A DNA stretch of 64,000 bases from Bradyrhizobium barranii subsp. barranii. Its GTDB lineage: Bacteria; Pseudomonadota; Alphaproteobacteria; Rhizobiales; Xanthobacteraceae. A program made the translations under genes and the position numbers. How positions within the stretch are numbered: position 1 is the stretch's first letter; the number at the start of each line of letters is the position of its first letter. Shown here piece by piece: positions 10,390-20,903 of this stretch. The notes under the pieces were generated by a model, which was given only the letters and a program-made list of their open reading frames with translations, did not search any database and was not told where the DNA came from. Location of the stretch: contig NZ_CP086136.1 of the NCBI RefSeq assembly GCF_017565645.3, forward strand, positions 1,302,001 to 1,366,000. Direction: 5' to 3'.

Positions 10390-10584
10390 ATGATACGGGA
10401 TGAGAAGCTCCAACGGATCATCGAACGCGCTATTCAATCAGCTTTCGTTGATTTTCCAGACGCGGGAAACGGGACGGTGTGGCCGAAAACTTACAAAGAG
10501 CCCAACGAATGCAAGACTATCGCAACAGCTGTCCTCGCCGCTCTCGAAAATGCAGGCTACAGAATTTCGCTCGATGCAAACTGA
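10390..10584 (+). CDS. small hypothetical protein
   Basis: This encodes 64 residues with no signal peptide. The composition is normal for protein (RIIERAIQSAFVDFPDAG, CKTIATAVLAALENAGY) and it is probably helical and soluble. CAAGG precedes the ATG. It converges with ppk2. Function unknown. Confidence 0.55.
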   Translation: MIRDEKLQRIIERAIQSAFVDFPDAGNGTVWPKTYKEPNECKTIATAVLAALENAGYRISLDAN

Positions 10585-10602
10585 GGCATCAAGGTAAGCC
10601 AC

Positions 10603-11391
10603 CTAAGCCTCGATAAGGCCGCGCTCATAGCAGGCTTTATCGTAAGGAAAAACGACCGCCGGATCGGGTCTGTGGAGACGACGGTGCTTTCCCGGATAGT
10701 TCAGCCGCCACAGCACATCGCGAATGATATTAAGCCGCGCATGTTCCTTGTCACCGCCGCGGACCACGGTCCAGGGCGAGGTGACGGTGTGCGTCCGCTC
10801 CAGCATCTTGTCCCGTGCTTCGGAATAAGCTTTCCAAAGCTTCTGCGCCTTGGCATCGATGGGGCTCATCTTCCATTGCTTCAGGGGATCCCTTTGGCGG
10901 TCGGCGAGCCGTCGCTTCTGCTCCTGTTTCGAAATATCAAGATAGTACTTGAGCAGGGTGATCCCCGAACGCTCAATCATTGCTTCGAAACCCGGCACGG
11001 TCTCGAGGAATTCCTCGGTTTCCTCCTTGGTGCAAAAGCCCATGACACGCTCAACTCCAGCACGGTTGTACCAACTGCGATTGAACAGCACGATCTCTCC
11101 TGCCGCGGGCAAGTGCGAAACGTGACGCTGGAAGTACCATGAACACCGTTCCCGATTGCTCGGCGGCCCCAGCGCTACGACGCGGGTATCACGCGGGCTT
11201 AGATGTTCGACAATCGACTTGATTGTGCCATCCTTGCCGGCGGCGTCGCGACCTTCGACGATGACAAGGATACGCTGGCCGCGCTCAATCACGCAGCGCT
11301 GCAGCTTGACGAGCTCGATTTGCAGCCGGACCAGCAGCGCGTGATACCTATGGCGACTCAAATGTTGCGGAAGTGGTGGCCGGTTCTTCAT
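10603..11391 (-). CDS. ppk2: polyphosphate kinase 2 (PPK2 family)
   Basis: This encodes 262 residues from ATG 11391, chosen because AGGAGGG lies 8 bases upstream; the longer frame has no ribosome site. It has the PPK2 Walker A (VEGRDAAGKDG), the conserved NRSWYNRAGVE Walker B segment, and the lid region ISKQEQKRRLADRQRDPLKQWK. Length is right for a one-domain PPK2. The enzyme transfers phosphate between polyphosphate and nucleoside phosphates in the cytoplasm. Whether it prefers ADP, GDP or AMP cannot be told from sequence alone. The setting among stress genes fits a role in phosphate or energy stress. Confidence 0.93.
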   Translation of the reverse strand: MKNRPPLPQHLSRHRYHALLVRLQIELVKLQRCVIERGQRILVIVEGRDAAGKDGTIKSIVEHLSPRDTRVVALGPPSNRERCSWYFQRHVSHLPAAGEIVLFNRSWYNRAGVERVMGFCTKEETEEFLETVPGFEAMIERSGITLLKYYLDISKQEQKRRLADRQRDPLKQWKMSPIDAKAQKLWKAYSEARDKMLERTHTVTSPWTVVRGGDKEHARLNIIRDVLWRLNYPGKHRRLHRPDPAVVFPYDKACYERGLIEA

Positions 11392-11695
11392 GGTTCGATC
11401 CCTCCTAGTCGCCTCACTATCCAGGAATGTCGCGCGACACGAGGCTGTCCACACATTGCAGCAGGTCACACTTGTCGAATCCTATCGCACCGCGAACTGA
11501 TGTTGTGCTTGCACATGGACACCCGTTAACATGCCCCTATGAATGAATCTCAGCGTTCTTGCACGGTGCCTCGTCCGGTTTCGGTCGTCTGGATCGACAT
11601 TTGCATGGGCATCTTCAACTCGGCCATACTTCCCGAGGGGACCACCGGATAAGGGGCCTGGCCAGAGCCCGCCCCGATCGGAGCTTTCGTTGATT
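11392..11695. other. intergenic, no feature recognised
   Basis: About 300 bases separate the divergent ppk2 and transglutaminase genes. It must contain both promoters, but I see no consensus EcfG, RpoH or CIRCE element. A longer in-frame extension of the downstream gene exists but lacks a ribosome site. Confidence 0.5.
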
Positions 11696-12553
11696 ATGCT
11701 GAAGGTTCTTCACACGACGACTTATCGATTCAACGAACACGTGCACCTGTTGCCGCACCGCTTGATGCTTCGTCCGCGCGAAAGCCGCGAGCTCCGCTTG
11801 ATTTCGAGCAACGTCACGATGACGCCGCATGCGGCCTTGACCTGGGCGCACGATGTGTTTGGCAATGCAATCGCGACGGCCACGTTTCAGATGACAGCCT
11901 CCAACCTGGTGATCGCCAGCCTCGCGGAGCTTCAGCTCGACGCGGTTGCATGGCCGGTGTTCGATATCGCTGTCTCGGCCATGTCTTACCCATTCCGCTA
12001 TTCGGATGACGATTGGACCGATCTCGGCGCCCTGGCTCTCCCCCAGTACTCGGACACGGCGGGGGTCCTACGAAATTGGGCACAAATGTTCATTCGAGGA
12101 GGTCGGACCGATACGCTGTCGCTGCTAAAGGACCTGAGCGTCGGCGTTTCGGAAGCTGTCCGGTACCAGAGCCGTGAGGATGAGGGTACCCAAACGCCGG
12201 TAGAAACATTAAATCGTGGCTGGGGATCATGCCGGGATTTGGCGGTGCTGTTCACCGAAGCAGCACGCATGCTCGGGTTTGGAGCCAGGATCGTCTCCGG
12301 CTATCTTTACAATCCAGAGAAACAGAGCGTCGGATCGAGCGATGCGGGATCAACCCATGCGTGGGCCGAGGTCTTCGTACCGGGCGCCGGCTGGATCACT
12401 TTCGACCCGACGAATCGTAGCCTCGGCGGCTTCAATCTGATCCCGGTCGCGGTCGCGCGCGACATCCGGCAGACGATTCCGGTGTCCGGCAGCTTCGTCG
12501 GCAGCATCGGCGCCTTCGCCGGGATGTCCGTAGAAGTTCTTGTCACATCATAG
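11696..12553 (+). CDS. transglutaminase-like cysteine peptidase-fold protein
   Basis: This encodes 285 residues from ATG 11696 (MLKVLHTTTYRF). The N-terminal part is the beta-rich Bact_transglu_N domain (HLLPHRLMLRPRESRELRL). The C-terminal part has the transglutaminase-like core with all three catalytic residues: Cys in RGWGSCRDLAVLF, His in STHAWAEVFVPG and Asp in FDPTNRS. Such genes often occur with alpha-E/circularly permuted ATP-grasp partners, which are absent here. It is probably an amidase/peptidase; substrate unknown. Cytoplasmic by absence of a signal peptide. Confidence 0.88.
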   Translation: MLKVLHTTTYRFNEHVHLLPHRLMLRPRESRELRLISSNVTMTPHAALTWAHDVFGNAIATATFQMTASNLVIASLAELQLDAVAWPVFDIAVSAMSYPFRYSDDDWTDLGALALPQYSDTAGVLRNWAQMFIRGGRTDTLSLLKDLSVGVSEAVRYQSREDEGTQTPVETLNRGWGSCRDLAVLFTEAARMLGFGARIVSGYLYNPEKQSVGSSDAGSTHAWAEVFVPGAGWITFDPTNRSLGGFNLIPVAVARDIRQTIPVSGSFVGSIGAFAGMSVEVLVTS

Positions 12554-13023
12554 ATCGACGCATTGGACCTTCGGCAGCCTTTCTGATCAGTCGTTCAGCT
12601 TCAAGGCCCTCACGTTTTCTAGAAGGGCCTTCAGGCTCCTGCTCATGATGGGCATCGCCTATTGCGCCTACTCGTCAGTGGGGCTTGGGCCAAAGAGTGA
12701 CATTGCGATGAGTGATGCCGTCCTAATCTGATGGCAAATTCCCTTTCGTTAAATTTTCTTGAATGAGCAATTTTGACCATGAGCTCGCGCGGCGTTGGAG
12801 CACAATACTTCTTGCCGCCCTGCTCTCGGCATCCATCGGTGATTGAGAGAATGTTTGCGAGGGCCGCGGCTATAGCCAATTGATTCCCGCTAACGGCAAC
12901 ACCCGCTGAAGGATCGCCGCTAGGCAGAATGGAATTGGGCGATTGGCACAACCTGTCGACAGACTTTCGGGGCTGTCACTGATCCACGCGGATCCACACG
13001 CAACAAACAAATCGGCGATAGCT
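12554..13023. other. intergenic with an orphan promoter-like module
   Basis: No convincing gene lies here. It contains the orphan copy of the repeated module at 12764-12849 (separate entry). Only a 10-codon ORF follows at the expected start distance. The downstream gene may have been lost. Confidence 0.45.
12764..12849 (+). promoter_or_regulatory. repeated promoter-like module, copy 1 (orphan)
   Basis: TGAGCAATTTTGACCAT at 12764 is followed after 52 bp by CCATCGGTGATTGAGAG at 12833. The left half of the inverted repeat is degenerate (TTGCCG for TCACCG). No small gene follows at the usual distance, so this copy appears orphaned. Confidence 0.5.
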
Positions 13024-13048
13024 GGAACTCTTGTCGGCGTGCCCTGTT
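13024..13048 (+). promoter_or_regulatory. EcfG-like promoter (near consensus)
   Basis: GGAAC at 13024-13028, 16 bases, then TGTT at 13045-13048. The alphaproteobacterial general-stress sigma factor consensus is GGAAC-N16/17-CGTT, so there is one mismatch. It lies 43 bases upstream of the start of the next gene. Confidence 0.45.
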
Positions 13049-13091
13049 CATTCTTTGTCCGATTCCGGACGCATAAGAATTGGTGGATACT

Positions 13092-13343
13092 ATGAAAAGA
13101 ATTCTATTAGCGACAGTCGCTGTTCTCGCATTCGCTTCTCCGTCATTCGCGGCGGAGACTGGCAAAACCGTTGGCCAATCGCCCTCCTCGTTCTATCTGG
13201 CTCAGGATACTGCGACCATGAAGTGTCAGATTGTCGAGAGCCAGCCTGCTACCGGCGGCAGCATGAAGGTTGTCGGCGTCGCCCACACGACAAAGGCCTC
13301 GGCAGAAGCCGCTTTGAAGGCGGACAAAACTTGCGCCAAGTAA
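13092..13343 (+). CDS. small exported protein
   Basis: This encodes 83 residues with a clear signal peptide (MKRILLATVAVLAFASPSFA-AET). The mature protein of about 63 residues holds two cysteines (MKCQIVES and the C-terminal KTCAK) that could form one disulfide. The motif VVGVAHTTKASAEAALKADKTC resembles short periplasmic proteins widespread in Bradyrhizobium. A near-consensus EcfG promoter lies upstream, suggesting stress induction. A remnant similar to its 3' end lies at about 14,040. Confidence 0.72.
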   Translation: MKRILLATVAVLAFASPSFAAETGKTVGQSPSSFYLAQDTATMKCQIVESQPATGGSMKVVGVAHTTKASAEAALKADKTCAK

Positions 13344-13519
13344 TCGGCTAAGTCGCGGCGCGAGTACAGAGGCGGGTCAGTGAGTTCGCTTAGAACCACG
13401 AATCCTCGGATCCGCCCCCACCAGCGCTTCGAGCACTCTGGGTCGAGGTTCTTTATCGGCCAGCGGCACGCAATCGACTTCCCCCGCTTGAGATGCTCCA
13501 AGTTCGAGAGGATACGACC

Positions 13520-13867
13520 ATGAACCAGCAGACAATGAAATACGCGATTGCGGTCGCGCTCTTCGGTGCGGCGATGCTCGGCTCGGTGCTGCCTTCGGGG
13601 GCAGCTCCGATCTCGCCGAGCACGACTCTTCTGACACAAGCGGCTTCTTCGTCCGGGGTGACAGAAATCTACTACCGACGCCACTACCGCGGTCGTGGCT
13701 ACTACGGCGCTCCGGGGGGCGCAATTGGTCTTGGCATCCTGGGTGCCGCGGCTGGAGCCGCCGCTTATGGAGCCTACGGTGGTAGCTATTACGGGCCGGG
13801 CTACTATGCGCCAGGCTACTACGGCGGCACGTATCCCTATCGCCGCCAATACTACGCCCCGTATTGA
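13520..13867 (+). CDS. exported Gly/Tyr-rich protein
   Basis: This encodes 115 residues; GAGAGGATACGACC precedes ATG 13520 (a second start at 13535 is possible). A signal peptide ends near PSGAA. The C-terminal 70 residues are Gly/Tyr/Ala-rich (RGRGYYGAPGG, YYGPGYYAPGYYGG), typical of surface or envelope proteins of unknown function. A glycine-zipper-like segment (GLGILGAAAGAAAYGAYGG) could associate with the membrane. Confidence 0.7.
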   Translation: MNQQTMKYAIAVALFGAAMLGSVLPSGAAPISPSTTLLTQAASSSGVTEIYYRRHYRGRGYYGAPGGAIGLGILGAAAGAAAYGAYGGSYYGPGYYAPGYYGGTYPYRRQYYAPY

Positions 13868-14367
13868 GCGCACGAGCGACGCTGTTTGGGCGTGGCAACC
13901 TCTGTCACAGACCATGCCCACTCAACGCGCGCTCGAGCGCGATGGCGCGGCTGCGCCCTTGTGATCCGGTCAACTGCATCGGCCCCTCCCATCCGGGGTC
14001 GCCTGCAGACTTATGCAGGAGTCGGCGAATCGCAAGACAGACAAAACTTGCGCCAGGGAGCTAAAGGCGCGAGCGCGGGGCGGGTCTATCGGCTCGACCA
14101 GCAATCCCGAAGCGACTGACTCGTCCCGGCAACGCCACGGGCACCGCTGACCACGAGCCAGACAATACCAAGGCTGCCTCTCTCAAGCTCAAACTGCCTC
14201 CTGCTCCGCGTCCGCCGCGCTGGGTGGCATTTCAATCGAGAAGAAGTAGCACAGCACTTGCCCAGTGATGCCGCCGACAGTCGTCGCCGGAAGCTTGAAG
14301 ATCGCGCACTCAACTCGGACTACCGTGAGACCCAATATCCACAAGGTCCCACCAAAGGAGCCGGACA
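13868..14367. other. intergenic; remnant of a neighbouring gene end
   Basis: No intact gene. GACAAAACTTGCGCC at 14040-14054 repeats the last codons of the exported-protein gene (13323-13337), and the following GC-rich bases are loosely similar too. This looks like an eroded tandem duplicate. Confidence 0.4.
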
Positions 14368-14532
14368 ATGTCGATCGGACTTATCCTCATCATCCTCCTC
14401 ATCATCTTCCTGCTTGGTGGCTTCAGCGGCCGCTTCGGCGGCTACGGCTACGGCTATGGCCACGGTGGGATGGGGGTCATCGGTACCATCCTGGTCATCC
14501 TCGTCGTATTGCTACTTCTGGGTCGGCTCTGA
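14368..14532 (+). CDS. DUF3309-like small membrane protein
   Basis: This encodes 54 residues. AAAGGAG precedes ATG 14368 by the right distance. Two hydrophobic segments (SIGLILIILLIIFLLGG and GTILVILVVLLLLGRL) flank a Gly/Tyr-rich loop (GGYGYGYGHGG). This is the layout of DUF3309 proteins, short inner-membrane peptides often found among stress genes in rhizobia. Function unknown. Confidence 0.75.
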   Translation: MSIGLILIILLIIFLLGGFSGRFGGYGYGYGHGGMGVIGTILVILVVLLLLGRL

Positions 14533-14628
14533 CCCTCGCAGGGTCAGCTGTGTCGACCGGGCGCCTCCCAAAATTTCCTTTCCCCGGCGTACCGGGTCCC
14601 AACGAGCTCGACCAGCTGAAGCCGACAA
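14533..14628. other. short spacer
   Basis: Nothing recognised between the DUF3309-like gene and the exoD relic. Confidence 0.4.
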
Positions 14629-14910
14629 TGCCCGCCGATGAAGGGGTGTTTGTGCCTGCCTCGGTCCTGCTGCAGCGGCTGCACGACGAGGCACCGGCAA
14701 GATCGCTTTACCCTGGGCTGGCTGATGGGTCGCCTACACAAGCGCTCCTTCGGCCCTATTATGCTGCTGCTCGCTGTGGTCGCTATTGCACCGGGTGTCT
14801 CGATCGTAGCCGGCCTGCTACTCATGATCCCCGCGTCCCAGATGATCGCGGTCTTCGGTCTAATCACGGGGGCGACCAACCAGTGCGGAGCTATGCACTT
14901 CCCAAAATCC
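14629..14910 (+). pseudogene. exoD fragment (exopolysaccharide synthesis family)
   Basis: Starts MPADEGVFVPASVLLQRLHD at 14629; after a one-base shift near 14700 the frame continues FTLGWLMGRLHKRSF, then a transmembrane stretch and GVSIVAGLLLMIPASQMIA. These are the first half of the ExoD family (PF06055). The similarity then stops and the second half is missing. A longer decayed relative lies at 33.1-33.6 kb on the other strand. Confidence 0.65.
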
Positions 14911-15023
14911 AGTAACGGTGGGGTGCGTCCTGACTGGTTTGGTAACAATTCTCACCCGCCACCCGGCTGCAATGCAAAGTGCTGAATTTGAGATATTGCA
15001 CAAGGCGTCCTCACGGAAATCCG

Positions 15024-15062
15024 AGAATCGGCGAGAATTCATCACGCTTCTCGGCGGCCGCT
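15024..15062 (+). pseudogene. possible signal-peptide relic of an ABC substrate-binding protein
   Basis: The codons here read ENRREFITLLGGR. Many Bradyrhizobium ABC-type substrate-binding proteins begin RRREFITLLGGAAAAW. Only about 12 residues match, so this may be chance or a recombination scar. Confidence 0.25.
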
Positions 15063-15078
15063 TTTTGCTGGTTCCTGC

Positions 15079-15108
15079 AAAAAAGGCCCAGCATCTCTGC
15101 CGGGCCTT
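15079..15108 (-). terminator. Rho-independent terminator of groESL
   Basis: On the minus strand AAGGCCCGGCA pairs with TGCTGGGCCTT around a GAGA loop, followed by a run of six Ts. It lies 31 bases after the groEL stop. Confidence 0.85.
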
Positions 15109-15138
15109 CGCTATTGTTGAGCTCTGAACGAGTAGGAC

Positions 15139-16800
<1,662 letters not shown>

Positions 16801-16918
16801 TCAAATCCGAAAGACCGCGCGACTCGGCGAGCTCTTTAGGGACGTGAGTTCAACTTGCGGGCCTTATCCTTCTCCTTCGAGACGCTGGCTGCTTGGGATA
16901 AGGAAAACAGACTGGCGC

Positions 16919-17236
16919 TTAGGCGACCTTCTTCTTGGCGGCGGGCAGCTCGGTGAGAACGCCCATAATGTCGCTTTCCTTCATGATCAGCAGTTCCTGA
17001 CCATCGAGCTTGATCTCCGTACCTGACCACTTGCCGAACAGGACGCGGTCGCCAACCTTGAGATCGATGGGAAGCAGCTTGCCGGATTCGTCGCGGCCGC
17101 CTGGGCCAACCGCCGTGATCTCGCCCTGCGAAGGTTTTTCCTTGGCGCTGTCCGGAATGATGATGCCGCCAGTGGTCTTCTCTTCGGCTTCGATACGCTT
17201 GACCACAACGCGGTCGTGAAGCGGACGGAATTTCAT
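16919..17236 (-). CDS. groES: co-chaperonin GroES (10 kDa)
   Basis: This encodes 105 residues; AGGAGGG precedes the ATG. The GroES signature is clear ([21 protein letters not shown], the mobile loop [15 protein letters not shown], and the roof region). It forms the heptameric lid of GroEL. The 139-base gap to groEL is usual for the operon. A CIRCE-like site 40 bases upstream suggests HrcA control. Confidence 0.98.
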   Translation of the reverse strand: MKFRPLHDRVVVKRIEAEEKTTGGIIIPDSAKEKPSQGEITAVGPGGRDESGKLLPIDLKVGDRVLFGKWSGTEIKLDGQELLIMKESDIMGVLTELPAAKKKVA

Positions 17237-17276
17237 GCTGCCCTCCTGTTTTCTTGTTGTTGTTGCTTTGGACGAA

Positions 17277-17303
17277 ATGGCAGTCGTGGCCAGCGAGTGC
17301 TAA
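17277..17303 (-). promoter_or_regulatory. CIRCE-like operator of groESL
   Basis: On the minus strand TTAGCACTC is perfect, followed by a 9-base spacer and the weaker half GACTGCCAT (6 of 9 matches to GAGTGCTAA). HrcA binds TTAGCACTC-N9-GAGTGCTAA. Position 40 bases before groES fits. Confidence 0.7.
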
Positions 17304-17579
17304 TCAGCACATAAGCCGCCGCAAGGGGACGTACAAGACCGTCCCGAAACGATATTCGCTCAGAGCATCACGAAATAGCTGCCAAGACCGCGGCGGCTAA
17401 GGATCCGGTGAAGGCCAGCTGTGTGGTGCGAAAGTCGTTGGACGCCGCGTCATCAAATTTAAGAAAGCTTCCCATCGCGCAGGGGCATTGCGTTGTTCTC
17501 GACGTGCGCCGGAATACGCCGGACGTCGGTCGCTTCTTGTGCAGCCATTCAGCGGTGCTTGTCGAGATCGAGTGGCTCG

Positions 17580-17849
17580 TCACTCACGAGGCGCGTCGGC
17601 ATCAATGCGCTGAGCGTCAGCCAAATCGACCGGGTTGATGGAAATCCTCTCCACCGTTGAAGTGCGCGGCGGCGCCGCCGGCACCGTGATCATAGTGGCA
17701 ACGCGGCGAAACGCCTCGAACGACAATCCTTCGATCATCTCCTCATCGGTGATGACCTCGTAGGCACCCGGAGGCAGGAGGCGGTCGATGCCCTTGATCC
17801 GGAAGGGATGCTTGAAGGTGACCGTTTCGCGTCGGGAGCGCATGGTCAT
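17580..17849 (-). CDS. small hypothetical protein
   Basis: This encodes 89 residues; AGGATAG precedes ATG 17849. The sequence has a compact beta-like core (ETVTFKHPFRIKGIDRLLPP, GAYEVITDEEMIEGLSF) and a variable tail. No signal peptide or membrane segment. Proteins of this type (FRIKGIDRLLPPG-YEV-TDEE) recur in Bradyrhizobium and Rhodopseudomonas genomes as conserved hypotheticals. No role is known to me. Confidence 0.72.
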   Translation of the reverse strand: MTMRSRRETVTFKHPFRIKGIDRLLPPGAYEVITDEEMIEGLSFEAFRRVATMITVPAAPPRTSTVERISINPVDLADAQRIDADAPRE

Positions 17850-18143
17850 GATCGGCTATCCTTCAGAAACGGCTTTGCATCGGCGCGATCGTGAAGCAAT
17901 CCGTTTACAGTGCTCTCTGTGCCGAGATTAGCTATCTCTTTATCATAAGATGGCTGCGAAGTCACCAAACACAAGGCAATACACATCGCGGATTTGTTAT
18001 AGATGCCGGCGGACGAAATGCTTGCTGATGCCAAGTGAAAAAATGCGAGTTGGCGATCGGCAAGCATCGCGACTCGGAGAGAAGAAATGCTATCTCGCAA
18101 ATCTACCAGCCGAGATAGACTTGCGGCGGTTGGCTACAACCGT

Positions 18144-18350
18144 CATGGCGCGATGGGACGGTTCTGGCACGGTCTTCATCGTCACGCTCTTATGACGATG
18201 ATTGCTTACGCCCTCTTGCAGCACTTCCGCATTGCCAAGACGGGGCGCAAAAATGAATCGACGGCCACCACCTCAGCCCAACCTGCCAGCCGGGCGTCCC
18301 GCCATCGTCGCTCTCATTCTTCAGCCATCAGATCCGCGATACGGATACTG
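18144..18350 (+). pseudogene. C-terminal relic of an IS701-type transposase
   Basis: One frame reads RFWHGLHRHALMTMIAYALLQ and a second, after a shift near 18250, reads RRPPPQPNLPAGRPAIVALI. Both are the typical end of IS701/DDE-superfamily transposases (GRSW-GLHRHALMTMIAYAFLQ then PPPQP-LPAVR). The catalytic part is missing, so this is a dead insertion-sequence end. The roughly 290 bases before it hold no recognised gene. Confidence 0.6.
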
Positions 18351-18402
18351 CAGAACACAGGTCAGCGAAGAGCAAGGCGTGAACAAATCTGCCAAAGTCG
18401 TG

Positions 18403-18678
18403 TTAGCGCCCACCCGAAGCGCCTTTATGATCGTGCAGGAAACGGGCGATCCGCGTCTTCAACACGGTGGCGTCGTGCGATTTGCCCGAGGCCGCGTGCT
18501 CGAAGAGCCTGCGCTGGACGTCAGTAGGCAGATCATTCCATTCGCTGACAAGAGCGGCACCCAGACATTCCAGGACTCTGCGCTCCACATCGCGCAAATC
18601 GCTGGCTTCATAGGGTAAAGGCCACGCCAACTCCTGCGCTCCGCCTTCCTCGTCCCAACGGTCGAGAGCGGTTGCCAT
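18403..18678 (-). CDS. RWD-E-GGA / IARFLHDHK small protein
   Basis: This encodes 91 residues from ATG 18678, which follows GGGAGAAGAA; an upstream start at 18720 is possible. It begins MATALDRWDEEGGAQELAWP, then a helical domain (ERRVLECLGAALVSEWNDLP, RRLFEHAASG, TRIARFLHDHKG). The same two blocks occur in the protein at 23717-24232 but in the opposite order. Soluble, function unknown. Confidence 0.68.
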   Translation of the reverse strand: MATALDRWDEEGGAQELAWPLPYEASDLRDVERRVLECLGAALVSEWNDLPTDVQRRLFEHAASGKSHDATVLKTRIARFLHDHKGASGGR

Positions 18679-18887
18679 TTCTTCTCCCGACGTTGGCCTT
18701 CGACCTTTCTTTTTGACCATTCTATATAGTCGCACATGTCGGCATTAAGCGCCATTCGCTCGATCGCGGGGCGATCCGAAGCGCCAATCCTTCCAGTACC
18801 GAGAATGCCGCGGCCGCGGAACTCGGTAGTTCGCCCATCGGTTATTGCAACGGTTTGTTCGCGCGGCGTACAGACTCAAGGTTCACC

Positions 18888-19136
18888 ATGGATGTGATCG
18901 TTACACCCGCGGAGGGAGGCACGGTTTGGCAGCTGACGGACCTGCTCGGCCGCTCGATGGGGCGCATCACGGCAAGCGCTCCCCGTCAATTCATGATCTA
19001 TCCGGGGGGCCACGCCTCGGAAACTATGGCCGGCATACAGCAAGGGCCGCACGCCTCGCTCGACGCCGCACTGGCTGAGATCGAAAGGCACACCCGGGGC
19101 GTCTGCCGGCGCAATCCTGGCGAAGATCAGCTTTAG
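18888..19136 (+). CDS. small hypothetical protein
   Basis: This encodes 82 residues from ATG 18888 (MDVIVTPAEGGTVWQLTDLLGR). The pattern GRI-AS-P-QF-IYP-G-A-ETM-GI-QGPH-SLDAAL-EIE-HT-G-CR is a recurrent rhizobial hypothetical family. One late cysteine; no signal peptide. The pattern suggests a small alpha/beta fold. Function unknown. Confidence 0.7.
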   Translation: MDVIVTPAEGGTVWQLTDLLGRSMGRITASAPRQFMIYPGGHASETMAGIQQGPHASLDAALAEIERHTRGVCRRNPGEDQL

Positions 19137-19437
19137 ACAGCGCCCAACAATCCAGTTCGTCGCTAGAGTATCTACTGCGAGAGGATTTATGTATTTTACA
19201 AGTAACACCCTGATCTTGCGGCTCAATGTCCATGCGTCGCGCCCGACCTCAAGCGCCCAGATTGCCTGATGACGGGACCATCGGTTCCGGTAGAAGGACT
19301 TGTGGATTTTCGCGTGAGGACCGAGGCGAATGTGGGCTCCGGCGGATGTCACCGCTCGATCATTTGCGGTGCCGTGTTCGCCGAGATCTTTTGGCGGCTG
19401 GGCTTGACGCAACCCTGACAGTGCGGAGGGAACCCGC
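19137..19437. other. intergenic, no feature recognised
   Basis: About 300 bases with no gene I can support. GCGGAGGG at its end is the otsA ribosome site. No otsB is visible upstream of otsA. Confidence 0.45.
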
Positions 19438-20802
19438 TTGAGCCGCTTGGTCATCGTCTCCAACCGTGTCGCCTTGCCGGGGGAAGCTGCGCAGCGCAGC
19501 GGCGGGCTTGTGACCGGCCTCGTCGACGCTCTGCATCAGGCTGGAGGCTTATGGTTCGGGTGGAGTGGCAAGCTTGGAGAAACAACACCAGAGCCGAACG
19601 TTTTTGAGACCGAGGGAGTGACGTACGCTACCGTCGATCTTACCCGCGCGGACCATGACGGCTACTACAGCGGCTTCTCCAACGCGGCACTGTGGCCCTT
19701 ATTCCACTATCGCCTTGACCTCATGAACTTTACCCGCGGGGACTTGGCCGCCTATCGACGGGTGAACGCCCTGCTCGCCGACGCCCTCGCGCCCCTGCTC
19801 AGGCCGAGTGACCTCGTCTGGGTGCATGACTACCATCTGATCCCGATGGCCGAGGAACTTCGCCGCGCCGGGGCCACACAACGGATCGGGTTCTTCTTGC
19901 ATACGCCGTTTCCGTCGTTGGGGGTGCTGGCGACCCTTCCTCACTACAGCGACCTGCTGAAATCACTGTGCGCTTACGATCTCGTCGGCTTCCAGACGGT
20001 GGAGGATTTGACCGCCTTCCATGACGCCATCCTTCGCCGCGCAGGCGGCAAGGTTTCGTCCGATGGCCCCGTTCACGCCTTCGATCGGGATCTACGCGCC
20101 GGCGTCTTCCCGATTGGTATCGATACTGAAGCCATCGCCGACATGGCCGGTCGCGCTGTGAAATCCCGAACGGCACGCCGGCTGCAGGAGAGTCTCCGGG
20201 GGCGCAAGCTCATCATTGGGGTTGACCGGCTCGATTACAGTAAGGGACTCGAGCACCGGTTCAAAGCGTTCGCCGCCTTTCTCGACGGCTATCCCGCGTA
20301 CCGCAACCACGTCCGCTTCCTGCAGATCGCCACCGCAACGCGCAGCGACGTTCCTGAATACCGTGCGCTGCGGCAGAGGCTCGGTGCGCTGGCAGGCGAC
20401 GTGGCCGGTCGCTTCGCGGAACTCGATTGGGCACCGATCCAGTATTTGAACAGGAGCTTTTCGCAGCGCTCGCTCGCTGGCTTCTTTCGGCTCAGTCGCG
20501 TCGCTCTTGTCACTCCGTTGCGCGACGGAATGAACCTGGTTGCCAAGGAGTATGTCGCTGCACAGGACCCCGATGACCCCGGCGTGCTCATTCTCTCACC
20601 CTTCGCCGGCGCGGCCTATGAACTCGACGCTGCCGTGATCGCCAACCCGTATGACCCCGACGCCGTCGCCGAAGCATTGCAGACAGCGCTGGGGATGCCA
20701 CTTGGGGAGCGATGCGAGCGTTGGCGGACCATGATGGCGGTACTACGCCGCAATAGCATTGCGGCGTGGCGCGAGAGTTTTCTTGGCGCTCTCAGCCGCT
20801 AA
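19438..20802 (+). CDS. otsA: trehalose-6-phosphate synthase
   Basis: This encodes 454 residues with a TTG start after GCGGAGGG. It is a GT20 enzyme that joins UDP-glucose and glucose-6-phosphate to trehalose-6-phosphate in the cytoplasm. Key features: RSGGLVTGL near the N-terminus, the W-G-S-K-G type loop (WFGWSGKLG), LVWVHDYHLIP, GFFLHTPFPS, GVDRLDYSKGLEHR and LRDGMNLVAKEYVA. Length is typical. The phosphatase gene otsB is not adjacent, so dephosphorylation must rely on a gene elsewhere. Trehalose protects against drying and osmotic stress, fitting the surrounding gene set. Confidence 0.96.
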   Translation: MSRLVIVSNRVALPGEAAQRSGGLVTGLVDALHQAGGLWFGWSGKLGETTPEPNVFETEGVTYATVDLTRADHDGYYSGFSNAALWPLFHYRLDLMNFTRGDLAAYRRVNALLADALAPLLRPSDLVWVHDYHLIPMAEELRRAGATQRIGFFLHTPFPSLGVLATLPHYSDLLKSLCAYDLVGFQTVEDLTAFHDAILRRAGGKVSSDGPVHAFDRDLRAGVFPIGIDTEAIADMAGRAVKSRTARRLQESLRGRKLIIGVDRLDYSKGLEHRFKAFAAFLDGYPAYRNHVRFLQIATATRSDVPEYRALRQRLGALAGDVAGRFAELDWAPIQYLNRSFSQRSLAGFFRLSRVALVTPLRDGMNLVAKEYVAAQDPDDPGVLILSPFAGAAYELDAAVIANPYDPDAVAEALQTALGMPLGERCERWRTMMAVLRRNSIAAWRESFLGALSR

Positions 20803-20903
20803 CTTGGGATGTCGTCCGGAACGTAGCATCGGTGCAGCAAGTCGCGATAATCTCGTTCGTCAACGAGGTTGCCCCAGTCCGCCGATAAGGTGTTACTTCG
20901 AAA

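Noticed and set aside
12643..12951. A 102-codon minus-strand frame
   Set aside because: No ribosome site and it covers the orphan promoter module; composition not convincing.
18876..19463. A 195-codon minus-strand frame
   Set aside because: Overlaps two supported plus-strand genes and shows no recognisable domain.
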